From positions 1-5,979 of the forward strand of contig JALOPD010000233.1 of assembly GCA_025454075.1 (NCBI GenBank): DNA of 5,979 nucleotides, given 5' to 3'. The notes beneath the pieces were generated by a model. That model was not told the DNA's origin. It ran no database searches and worked only from the letters and a program-made list of their open reading frames with translations. Below, piece after piece: positions 1 through 5,463 of this stretch. This DNA is from Desulfobacterales bacterium (GTDB lineage Bacteria; Desulfobacterota; Desulfobacteria; Desulfobacterales; UBA2174_A). Positions within the stretch are counted from its first letter, which is position 1, and every line of letters starts with the position of its first letter. The position numbers were made by a program, and so were the translations under genes.

Positions 1-315
1 ACGCTGGGGGGCCTGTATTTCATCCTGCCGCGCATCACCGGCAGGCCGCTGTACAGCCGGCTGCTGGCGGACCTGCAGTACTGGCTGGTGCTGATCGGCA
101 TCACCGGGTTCGGCATCGTGCTGACCATCGTGGGGCTGATTCAAGGGCAGGCCTGGTACAACGGCGAGACCCTCTACCGCACCTTGCCCGAGATCCAGCC
201 ATACTACGTCACGCGCCTGTCGCTCGGCGCCCTGATCATGGCGGGCGCCTACCTCGGGCTTTACAACGTCATCCGATCGCTTTATTTCAATCGCGGAGCG
301 GCCTCATGCGAATGA
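1..315 (+). CDS. ccoN: cbb3-type cytochrome c oxidase subunit I (CcoN), C-terminal part
   Basis: This is the 3' end of the catalytic subunit of the cbb3 oxidase, the membrane subunit that holds the low-spin haem b and the haem b3-CuB centre that reduces O2. The reading frame is open from base 1, giving 104 codons before the TGA at 313-315; the start lies outside the window. The peptide opens with a loop, YFILPRITGRPLYS, then a hydrophobic helix (WLVLIGITGFGIVLTIVGLIQG), then NGETLYRTLPEIQPYYVTR, then a last helix ending YLGLYNVIRSLY. This order and the Q-G-x-x-W-x-N-G turn fit the end of CcoN. The metal-ligand histidines would be upstream, so they cannot be checked. The gene overlaps the next one by 10 bp, as expected for ccoN-ccoO. 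A related haem-copper subunit such as NorB is less likely given the neighbours. Confidence 0.9.
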   Translation, partial: TLGGLYFILPRITGRPLYSRLLADLQYWLVLIGITGFGIVLTIVGLIQGQAWYNGETLYRTLPEIQPYYVTRLSLGALIMAGAYLGLYNVIRSLYFNRGAASCE

Positions 316-1238
316 CCCCTGCCGTTATCCTGGTCGGCGTCCTGGCGCTGCTGGCCTCCATCGCGCTGATCATGGTCTACTGGCCCTATGTTAGCCAGGA
401 CACGACGCCCTCGGAGATCTTCCGCGCCCGCACGGCAGAGGAGGACGCCGGGCGCAAGATCTATATCCAGAACGGCTGCGTCTATTGCCACACCCAGTCG
501 GTCCGGGCCTTCGACTGGGACATGGGCTCCGAGCGCATCGCCCAGGCTGGGGACTACCTAGCCGACGAGCCCATCCAACTGGGCTCCCAGCGCACGGGGC
601 TGGACCTGTCCCAGGCCGGCGGCGAGCACCCGGATGACTGGCACCATGCTCACTTCACCAACCCGCGGTACACGCGACCCAGTTCAATCATGCCGCCCTT
701 CCAGTGGCTCGGAATGGAGCGCATCAACACGTTGACCCAATATGTGCAGAGCCTGGGGTTCAAGATGGCCGACACCCGCATGGAACGGCAGCGGCACTGG
801 AAACAGGAATCCATCAAGGCCTACGAGGCCGGTCCGGATGCCAATGCCCGCTGGATGGCCGAACAGATCCCCGCGGGGTGGCGCAACATCCCCAACCCTT
901 ACCCGAGCAGCCCGGCAAGCCTGCAGCGGGGGCAGCGGATCTATCAGTATTACTGCATCGGCTGCCACGGACCGATCGGCGACGGCATGGGGCCGGCCCA
1001 GCCCTGGCTCTACCCGCCGCCGCTCAACTTCACCCTCCTGAAGGGCCGGGAGATCTCCGGCGGCATTCTTTACTACCAGATCATGAACGGCATCACCGGC
1101 ACGGCCATGCCCTATTTCAAGCGCGATCTCGAGTCCCAGAAGATATGGGAAGTGGGCGAATACATCGCCCACCACTTCATCAACCAGAGCGACGCCAACC
1201 AGGAGCCCAAGGGCATCGATGCGGCGTGGGAACCCTAA
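306..1238 (+). CDS. ccoO: cbb3 oxidase subunit II (CcoO) with an extra C-terminal cytochrome c domain
   Basis: CcoO is the membrane-anchored c-type cytochrome that passes electrons to CcoN. The 310-residue product has an N-terminal anchor (about residues 5-27), then haem site 1 at C58-V-Y-C61-H62 with likely axial Met129 in SSIMPPFQWL. Between these lie GSQRTGLDLSQAGGEHPDDW and HFTNPR, typical of CcoO. A linker (about 155-205) leads to a second cytochrome domain, with C217-I-G-C220-H221 and likely Met268 in NGITGTAMPYF. Ordinary CcoO is usually about 200-240 residues with one haem c, so the last 100 or so residues are an addition resembling a CcoP-type haem domain. GGAG at 295-298 is 7 bp from ATG 306, favouring that start. 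ATG 312 would give a 4-bp ATGA overlap with ccoN and is the alternative. Identity is secure; the equivalence of the added domain to CcoP is inference. Confidence 0.93.
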   Translation: MRMTPAVILVGVLALLASIALIMVYWPYVSQDTTPSEIFRARTAEEDAGRKIYIQNGCVYCHTQSVRAFDWDMGSERIAQAGDYLADEPIQLGSQRTGLDLSQAGGEHPDDWHHAHFTNPRYTRPSSIMPPFQWLGMERINTLTQYVQSLGFKMADTRMERQRHWKQESIKAYEAGPDANARWMAEQIPAGWRNIPNPYPSSPASLQRGQRIYQYYCIGCHGPIGDGMGPAQPWLYPPPLNFTLLKGREISGGILYYQIMNGITGTAMPYFKRDLESQKIWEVGEYIAHHFINQSDANQEPKGIDAAWEP

Positions 1239-1280
1239 AAGAAAGTTCCGAGTGATGCGCCATGAGTAACGCGTCAGAGA

Positions 1281-1445
1281 ATGCCGGTCCGCAGCCAATG
1301 GATGAGCCAGGTCCGGCATCTCGGTTGCCCGGACAAAGTCCGCCGGGTGGCGCACACCGAAGCGCGCTACCTCAAGTCCTATTCCTTGGAGACGACCGCC
1401 GAGGGCATAGGTATCACGGTCGGGGCCAAGCCACCATCACGTTGA
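1281..1445 (+). CDS. Doubtful small reading frame, 54 residues, function unknown
   Basis: This short frame lies in the 223-bp gap between ccoO and ccoS. It runs from ATG 1281 (or ATG 1302, 47 residues) to TGA 1443-1445. It is listed because its codons from about 1302 on end mostly in G or C, as in the neighbouring genes, and because the peptide (for example HTEARYLKSYSLETTAEGIG) has a balanced, soluble-protein composition. The competing frame from ATG 1262 (to 1492) has mixed third positions, a Gly/Pro/Arg-rich product and runs 31 bp into ccoS. No good ribosome binding site precedes either ATG and there is no membrane helix, so it is not CcoQ. It could be a real small protein, the remnant of a decayed gene, or chance. 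I do not recognise a family. Confidence 0.3.
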   Translation: MPVRSQWMSQVRHLGCPDKVRRVAHTEARYLKSYSLETTAEGIGITVGAKPPSR

Positions 1446-1461
1446 GGGGGATGTCGTTTAT

Positions 1462-1722
1462 ATGTACTTCCCTTACTTTATCGCCTACATGACGGTCGGC
1501 TTTGCGATCAGCCTGGCCGTTTTTTTCTGGGCGCTGAACCGGGGGCAGTTCCGCGACCAACAGCGGGCGCGGTTTCTGCCGTTGCAGGGGACCCCGGCGG
1601 CGGCCCCGGCCAAGCTGAGCCGCAAGGGTCTCATTGAAACCGGGGGGTTGTTCGCGCTGGTCTGTTGCGGCCTGGCCGGCAGCGTCGCCGTGATTGTCTT
1701 TGCCTTGACCCACGCCCGATAG
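1462..1722 (+). CDS. ccoS: CcoS-like cbb3 oxidase assembly protein, two-helix form
   Basis: CcoS is a small inner-membrane protein needed to put the cofactors (haem b and CuB) into CcoN during cbb3 assembly. The 86-residue product has an N-terminal helix (about residues 4-24) running into FWALNRGQF (22-30) and RDQQRARFLPL. This matches the CcoS signature of a helix followed by F-W-A-x-x-x-G-Q-F and an acidic/basic tail. Typical CcoS is about 45-70 residues with one helix. Here a Pro/Ala linker (about 44-50) leads to a second helix (about 61-82) containing a Cys68-Cys69 pair. GAGGGG at about 1444-1449 is a possible ribosome binding site, 12 bp from the ATG and so rather distant. No in-frame start lies closer upstream. 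The gene sits between structural oxidase genes rather than after ccoI, where ccoS is often found. Assignment to CcoS is good; the role of the second helix is unknown. Confidence 0.75.
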   Translation: MYFPYFIAYMTVGFAISLAVFFWALNRGQFRDQQRARFLPLQGTPAAAPAKLSRKGLIETGGLFALVCCGLAGSVAVIVFALTHAR

Positions 1723-1729
1723 GTGACGT

Positions 1730-2005
1730 ATGCGCATATTCGATGTCCTGAACATCCAGCACTTCGTGCTCTACCTTTTCCCGACCCTGGCGTTCATCCT
1801 GATCTTTGGCGCCGGCCTGGGTTACATGTATGTCCGCCACAGGGACTCCGAAGAGCGCTTGACCCGCATCGTTGAGAAATACCCCGGCGGCATCGAAGGC
1901 CGGAACGCCCCGTTCCCATTGGTGGTGACCCTGATCATCGCGGGCACGGTGGTGTGGTCTCTGCTTTACATCTTATTGACGGGACTACTGAAGGTGAAGA
2001 TATGA
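1730..2005 (+). CDS. Small two-helix membrane protein resembling the CcoP N-terminal (FixP_N) domain
   Basis: The 91-residue product has two predicted membrane helices, at about residues 11-34 and 62-86. They are joined by a charged segment (RHRDSEERLTRIVEKYPGGIEGRNAPFP). The core of the second half, G-G-I-E-x-x-N-A-P-F-P followed at once by a helix ending LLYILLTG, resembles the FixP_N region of CcoP. In CcoP a D-G-I-x-E-x-x-N-P-L-P motif leads into the membrane helix that anchors the haem domains. There is no CXXCH here, so it would be a CcoP membrane module without its haems. AGGTGA at 1721-1726 is a well-placed ribosome binding site overlapping the ccoS stop, and the gap to ccoS is 7 bp. 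The stop overlaps the next start (ATGA, 2002-2005). The two helices and operon membership are seen; the CcoP relationship is inference from a short motif. It could instead be a CcoQ-like subunit. Confidence 0.65.
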   Translation: MRIFDVLNIQHFVLYLFPTLAFILIFGAGLGYMYVRHRDSEERLTRIVEKYPGGIEGRNAPFPLVVTLIIAGTVVWSLLYILLTGLLKVKI

Positions 2006-2274
2006 CACTGCACCCGGAGCATTCCACCTCGGGAGCCAAGACGTGGCTGCTGGTGGCAGCCATGCTGGGCATCGTTTTCTTTCAGGGCTGGCTGGCTCAC
2101 ACGGTGGTCGGCGATCTCGGCCAGCCGGACTGGGACTACCGGCCGGTGCCGGACGTCTACGGTGAGTCGCCCTATGCCATGTACCCGCCCGTCCCCTATC
2201 CGCAGCATGTGCGGGGGCCGCAGGGGGCGGAGGCCAACCCGTCGAAGGTCCTGACCCTCCAGGGGGTCAAATGA
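2002..2274 (+). CDS. Single-helix, Pro/Tyr-rich exported-tail protein of unknown function
   Basis: I do not recognise this family. The 90-residue product has a short N-terminus (MTLHPEHSTSGAK), one hydrophobic helix (about residues 13-32), and a tail of about 55 residues rich in proline and tyrosine. Residues 41-80 contain ten Pro and five Tyr, including RPVPDVYGESPYAMYPPVPY. No cysteines or haem motif occur. By the positive-inside rule the tail is probably periplasmic, next to the cytochrome domains. ATG 2002 is chosen because it forms a 4-bp ATGA overlap with the preceding gene and follows AAGGTGAAG (1991-1999). A longer frame from GTG 1954 would run 52 bp into the upstream coding sequence and is less likely. 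The stop overlaps the next start (ATGA 2271-2274). Tight coupling on both sides argues for a structural or assembly role in this oxidase, possibly clamping or docking the separate cytochrome; that is inference. Confidence 0.7.
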   Translation: MTLHPEHSTSGAKTWLLVAAMLGIVFFQGWLAHTVVGDLGQPDWDYRPVPDVYGESPYAMYPPVPYPQHVRGPQGAEANPSKVLTLQGVK

Positions 2275-2786
2275 AGAAGCTGATAGCGCTGGCCGTAGTC
2301 CTTGCCGGGGCGCTCGGGGCCTACCACGCGCTGGTGTTTTACGACAACAACTTCCGCTACGGCCGCATGCGTGAAACACCGGCCGTGAAGCCCCACGAGG
2401 AACCGCTGATCCGCATGGAGGGCGGGATTGTGCCCGTCTTCGGTGGAGATGCCGTCCTGCGCGCCACCCCCGGGCCGGCGCTCAAGCCCTCCTTTGCGAT
2501 GGAAGATGCGAACGTCATCGCCCGCGGCAAAGCCGTGTACTTCACCTTCTGCGCGCAGTGCCACGGCTTGAACTTCGACGGCAACGGCACCGTGGGGCAG
2601 AGCTTCATGCCCCTTCCCACCGATTTTCGCTCCCCCGCCGTCCAGTCCAAGTCGGCCGGAGAGCTTTTCAAGAGTGTGAGCTATGGCATTCCCGGCGGCC
2701 GCCAGCCGCCGCTGGAGACCACCATCCCGATCGATGACCGCTGGTGCGTGGTCGCCTTCGTCAAGTCGATGGGAGTGCACCACTGA
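2271..2786 (+). CDS. Membrane-anchored monohaem cytochrome c, ActE/CcoP-domain-like
   Basis: This is a c-type cytochrome facing the periplasm, probably the electron-entry haem of this oxidase. The 171-residue product has a basic N-terminus and a hydrophobic segment (about 4-24), either an uncleaved anchor or a signal peptide. No Cys follows it, so it is not a lipoprotein. A proline-rich region with MRETPAVKPHEEPL (33-46) resembles the start of ActE, the monohaem subunit of alternative complex III. The haem site is C94-A-Q-C97-H98, followed by GLNFDGNG. The second half (ELFKSVSYGI, then PIDDRWCVVAFVKSMG) has the usual class I fold pattern. Where the axial Met normally lies (G-x-x-x-M-P) the sequence reads YGIPGGRQPP, with no Met. 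Met113 and Met167 are the nearest. A lone Cys159 is also present. AGGGGGT at 2261-2267 is the ribosome binding site. Cytochrome identity is certain; partner and function are inferred. Confidence 0.88.
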   Translation: MKKLIALAVVLAGALGAYHALVFYDNNFRYGRMRETPAVKPHEEPLIRMEGGIVPVFGGDAVLRATPGPALKPSFAMEDANVIARGKAVYFTFCAQCHGLNFDGNGTVGQSFMPLPTDFRSPAVQSKSAGELFKSVSYGIPGGRQPPLETTIPIDDRWCVVAFVKSMGVHH

Positions 2787-2800
2787 GATAGCCGTTCCTC

Positions 2801-5275
2801 ATGCCGAAAACCAAGCCAACTGCCGAACACCGCGCGACCGCCCTGGCGGTCTGCGATCTTTGCGGGCTGACTCTGCGGGGTGAGCGAATCGAGGCCGAGT
2901 TCGCCGGACGGATGTATCGGTTCTGCTGCACCGGCTGCCGCCAGGTCTTCAGCATCCTGCTGCAGGCCTCCGGCTCGGCCGACCCCGCCGCCTTCCGGCG
3001 CAGCGAGCTATACCGTCAATGCCAGCAGAGCGGTATCATCCCGCGCTCCGTGGACGCCTTGCCTGCGGCTCCTGCCGCCGTCTCCGCCGAAACGCCGCCG
3101 CCCGTGACCGAAGGCCTCCCGCTGACGCTGCGAGTCGAAAACATGTGGTGTCCGGCCTGCGCCTGGCTGATTGAAACCGCCCTTTCCCGGACTTCCGGGA
3201 TCCTGTCCGCGTCCTGCAGCTTCGTCACCGACCGGCTGCAGGTCAGGTACGACCCCATCGCCGCCGACCCCAACCGGATCCAATCCGTCGTCGAGCGATT
3301 CGGCTACTCGGTGGGGCCGCCGGGCGACCGGCGCGACCAGGGCCGGCAGCGGCGGGAGTGGACCCGATTCGGAATCACGACGTTTCTCACCATGAACGTC
3401 ATGATGCTTTCCTTTGCGCTTTACTTCGGGTTTTTCACCGAGCTGCCGGCCGAATCCGTGGCCAGCATCTCCTGGCCCATGGCCGCGATGGCCGCTGCGG
3501 TGATGGCGTACGGCGGGGCGCCCTTTTTCCACCGGGCCTGGCAGGGCCTCCGGCAGGCCGCCTTCAGCATGGAAGCCCTCATCACGGTGGGCGCCCTGAG
3601 TGCATTCGGCTTCAGCACTTACAACCTCCTAGCCGGGAGCATCCACCTCTATTACGACACGGCCTGCATGCTGATCACGTTGGTTCTGCTGGGGAAAATC
3701 CTGGAACGGCGCGCCAAGGAAGAGGTTCTGGAAGGGCTGCAAGGCCTGCTGTCGCTGATGCCGACCAAAGTCCGCATCGTCGAGGAGGCTTTCCCCGAGG
3801 GCCGCTTCGTCGCCGCCGAGCGGCTGGCGGCGGGCGACCTATTCCGCGTCGTCGAAAACGAAGTCGTTGCCGCCGACGGGGTCGTCGTCTCCGGCGGGGG
3901 GGCGAGCGATGAATCCTCCATCACCGGCGAACCGCGGCCGGTCATGAAAAAACCCGGCGACCCCATCCGCAGCGGCAGCCGCCTGCACCACGGCAGCGTC
4001 ACGATCTGCGCAAACCAGGTCGGCGCCGAATCGACCCTCGGGCAGATGATCGCGGTCGTGCAGAACACCTTGACCCTGAAAACCCCCGGCCGTGACCATA
4101 CCGAAAAAATCCTGCAGGGGTTCGTCCCGCTCATTCTGGTGCTGGCGGCGGCCACGGGCCTTGCCGTCTGGTTGCGCGGACAGGATGCCGACGCGGCCAT
4201 GCTCAGGGCCGTCACCGTCGCCGTGATCGCCTGCCCTTGCGCCCTGGGAATCGCCATTCCGCTCGCCCGCGTGGCCGGCGTGGCCCTGGCGGCCCGCAAG
4301 GGCTTGCTCATTCGCAGTTTTTCGGCGTTCGAACGGGTCGAGGAAATAGACACCCTCGTCCTCGACAAGACCGGGACCGTGACCCACGGCGACTGGAAAC
4401 TCAAACGCATCATTCCCTTCAACGGCTTCACCCGCGAAAAGGTGCTCGGCCTGGCCTCCGGTCTCGAGCAGGGGGCCTCGCACCCGATCGCACTCGAGCT
4501 GCTGCGCGAAGCCCGCGAGCATCACATCCGGCCGGAGCGCGTTGCGGTGGTGCAGGACGAAGGCAACGGGATGAGCGGCCTGTGGGAAGGGTGTGAGGTC
4601 AAAATCGGCGCGGCCGGATTTCTCGCAGAGGAGTTTGCAGGCCAGGACCTGCTGCTCGAACCCATCCGCACGCAATCGGCCGGCAGCTCCTTCATCTATC
4701 TGTCGGCCGGCAGCCGGCCGGCGGCCGTTTTGGTCTTCGGCGACGAGCTGCGCGCGGGTATCGAACCGGTGGTGGCCGAGTTTCAGCGCCGGGGGCTGCG
4801 CTTGATCCTGGTGTCCGGCGACGGAATGGAAACCACCCGGGCCATCGGCCGCCAACTTGGCATCGCGGAGGCGTTGGGGGACCGGCTGCCCGCAGAGAAA
4901 GCCGCATTCGTATCCGATTTGCAGAAACGGGGTAAAAAGGTGCTCATGGTCGGCGACGGGATCAACGACGCCCCGGCCCTGGCCCAGGCGGATCTGTCGA
5001 TCGCCGTCTTCGCCGGCGGCAGCCTGGGGAAGGAAGTGGCCGACGTCACCCTGATGCGTGCCGAGCCCGCCCAGATCGCCGAATTCCTCGATTTCGCCCG
5101 CGCCGTCAACCGCAAGATCCGCCAGAACCTCGTCTTGACCTTCCTTTACAACGCCGTCAGCATCCCCGTCGCCATGAGCGGCCTGCTCTCACCCCTGGTA
5201 GCCGTCTGCGCCATGCTTATGAGCAGCCTGAGCGTCATCGGCAACACATACCTGCTGGTGCGCAAACACGCATAG
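2801..5275 (+). CDS. ccoI: Copper-transporting P1B-type ATPase for cbb3 oxidase assembly (CcoI/FixI)
   Basis: CcoI is an inner-membrane ATPase that moves Cu(I) to the periplasmic side for the CuB centre of CcoN. The 824-residue product starts with a cysteine module (C18-x2-C21, then C42-C43-x2-C46) typical of the extra N-terminal domain of FixI-type pumps. After a Pro/Ala linker (about 86-104) comes an HMA domain with M-W-C117-P-A-C120. The P-type core is complete: TGE 375-377, CPC 478-480 in the transport helix, phosphorylation site D522-KTGT, H561-P562 in the nucleotide domain, and GDGIND 718-723. YN in FLYNAVSIPVA (781-791) and M-x-x-S-S in MLMSSLSVIGN fit Cu(I) specificity. The start ATG lies 14 bp after the cytochrome stop with only a weak ribosome binding site, so translation may depend on coupling. 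It ends the operon; no clear terminator hairpin follows. A general CopA exporter is unlikely given context and the FixI-type N-terminus. Confidence 0.93.
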   Translation: MPKTKPTAEHRATALAVCDLCGLTLRGERIEAEFAGRMYRFCCTGCRQVFSILLQASGSADPAAFRRSELYRQCQQSGIIPRSVDALPAAPAAVSAETPPPVTEGLPLTLRVENMWCPACAWLIETALSRTSGILSASCSFVTDRLQVRYDPIAADPNRIQSVVERFGYSVGPPGDRRDQGRQRREWTRFGITTFLTMNVMMLSFALYFGFFTELPAESVASISWPMAAMAAAVMAYGGAPFFHRAWQGLRQAAFSMEALITVGALSAFGFSTYNLLAGSIHLYYDTACMLITLVLLGKILERRAKEEVLEGLQGLLSLMPTKVRIVEEAFPEGRFVAAERLAAGDLFRVVENEVVAADGVVVSGGGASDESSITGEPRPVMKKPGDPIRSGSRLHHGSVTICANQVGAESTLGQMIAVVQNTLTLKTPGRDHTEKILQGFVPLILVLAAATGLAVWLRGQDADAAMLRAVTVAVIACPCALGIAIPLARVAGVALAARKGLLIRSFSAFERVEEIDTLVLDKTGTVTHGDWKLKRIIPFNGFTREKVLGLASGLEQGASHPIALELLREAREHHIRPERVAVVQDEGNGMSGLWEGCEVKIGAAGFLAEEFAGQDLLLEPIRTQSAGSSFIYLSAGSRPAAVLVFGDELRAGIEPVVAEFQRRGLRLILVSGDGMETTRAIGRQLGIAEALGDRLPAEKAAFVSDLQKRGKKVLMVGDGINDAPALAQADLSIAVFAGGSLGKEVADVTLMRAEPAQIAEFLDFARAVNRKIRQNLVLTFLYNAVSIPVAMSGLLSPLVAVCAMLMSSLSVIGNTYLLVRKHA

Positions 5276-5297
5276 GCTTTTCCCTGATAAATTTTTC

Positions 5298-5314
5298 TTG
5301 ACAATCATGGTCAA
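5298..5314. repeat. Inverted repeat 1 (operator-like dyad overlapping the -35-like hexamer)
   Basis: The 17-bp sequence TTGACAATCATGGTCAA reads as half-sites TTGAC-x-AT and AT-x-GTCAA around a central C. It is symmetric at 14 of the 16 non-central positions. It contains the whole -35-like TTGACA, so a protein bound here would compete with or recruit RNA polymerase. The spacing differs from an FNR/FixK box (TTGAT-N4-ATCAA). Confidence 0.45.
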
Positions 5315-5320
5315 AAATAA

Positions 5321-5333
5321 GGAATATCATTCC
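5321..5333. repeat. Inverted repeat 2
   Basis: GGAAT (5321-5325) and ATTCC (5329-5333) are perfect 5-bp arms around a 3-bp centre. The repeat overlaps the TATCAT hexamer. Its centre is 21 bp from that of repeat 1, about two helical turns. Confidence 0.35.
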
Positions 5334-5337
5334 AAAA

Positions 5338-5352
5338 TTTGATTGAATCAAA
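5338..5352. repeat. Inverted repeat 3, perfect 15-bp palindrome
   Basis: TTTGATTGAATCAAA is perfectly symmetric around G5345. Half-sites TTGAT and ATCAA match those bound by FNR/CRP-family regulators, but the spacer is 3 bp instead of their 4. It could be an operator of another family or an off-register FNR-like site. Its centre is 18 bp from that of repeat 2. Confidence 0.5.
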
Positions 5353-5422
5353 CAGGTTTGTCGCAACGGAAGACTATCGCGTTTGGTAGGTGTTCCCAAT
5401 TTACCAAGGAAAAGCCGGTTCT

Positions 5423-5438
5423 CGAGCGACCGAGCGAC
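5423..5438. repeat. Tandem 8-bp duplication (CGAGCGAC x2)
   Basis: CGAGCGAC occurs twice back to back at 5423-5430 and 5431-5438 with no mismatch. It lies inside the putative leader. The second copy supplies the CGAG arm that pairs with CTCG at 5421-5424. Confidence 0.7.
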
Positions 5439-5447
5439 GGAAAACAC

Positions 5448-5463
5448 CTAAGGGTCTAAGGGA
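5448..5463. repeat. Tandem 8-bp near-duplication (CTAAGGGT / CTAAGGGA)
   Basis: CTAAGGG at 5448-5454 recurs at 5456-5462, giving an 8-bp period with one differing base. It starts 9 bp after the CGAGCGAC duplication and has the same period. Confidence 0.65.

Larger units (their letters stand above)
5276..5399 (+). promoter_or_regulatory. AT-rich promoter/operator region between ccoI and the TAXI gene
   Basis: This gap drops sharply to AT-rich sequence compared with the flanking genes. A perfect -35-like TTGACA lies at 5298-5303. The best -10-like hexamer, TATCAT at 5325-5330, is 21 bp away, which is too far for a standard sigma70 promoter. Hexamers at 16-18 bp match TATAAT at only three positions. 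Either the promoter needs an activator or another sigma factor is used. Three inverted repeats (listed separately) cover most of 5298-5352. I see no Rho-independent terminator for ccoI here; the T-run at 5292-5296 has no stem before it. Confidence 0.5.

Noticed and set aside
704..1255. 183-residue + strand frame within ccoO
   Set aside because: It is an alternate frame of the same DNA, rich in Arg, Pro and His, while ccoO has both haem motifs intact.
684..1355. Reverse-strand open frame of 223 residues across ccoO
   Set aside because: It is antisense to the CcoO haem domains and has no recognisable motif. Its composition is that of a shadow frame.
1262..1492. 76-residue frame between ccoO and ccoS
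   Set aside because: It has mixed third-codon bases, a Gly/Pro/Arg-rich product and no ribosome binding site, and it runs into ccoS. The frame at 1281-1445 fits coding composition better.
1954..2274. Longer version of the Pro/Tyr-rich protein starting at GTG 1954
   Set aside because: It would overlap the preceding membrane gene by 52 bp. ATG 2002 gives a normal 4-bp overlap and has a ribosome binding site.
4702..4726. GC-rich inverted repeat (CCGGC/GCCGG runs) in ccoI
   Set aside because: It lies within coding sequence and arises from Ala-Gly-Ser-Arg-Pro-Ala codons in a GC-rich genome; no sign of function.
3839..4855. Long reverse-strand open frame of 338 residues inside ccoI
   Set aside because: It lies entirely opposite a complete, motif-rich P-type ATPase gene. 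GC-rich codons on the + strand leave the reverse frame open by chance.
5339..5351. FNR/FixK box
   Set aside because: The half-sites TTGAT and ATCAA are right, but the spacer is 3 bp rather than 4, so a canonical site cannot be claimed.
5346..5358. IHF binding site
   Set aside because: AATCAA matches the left part, but the TTR element is not at the required spacing.
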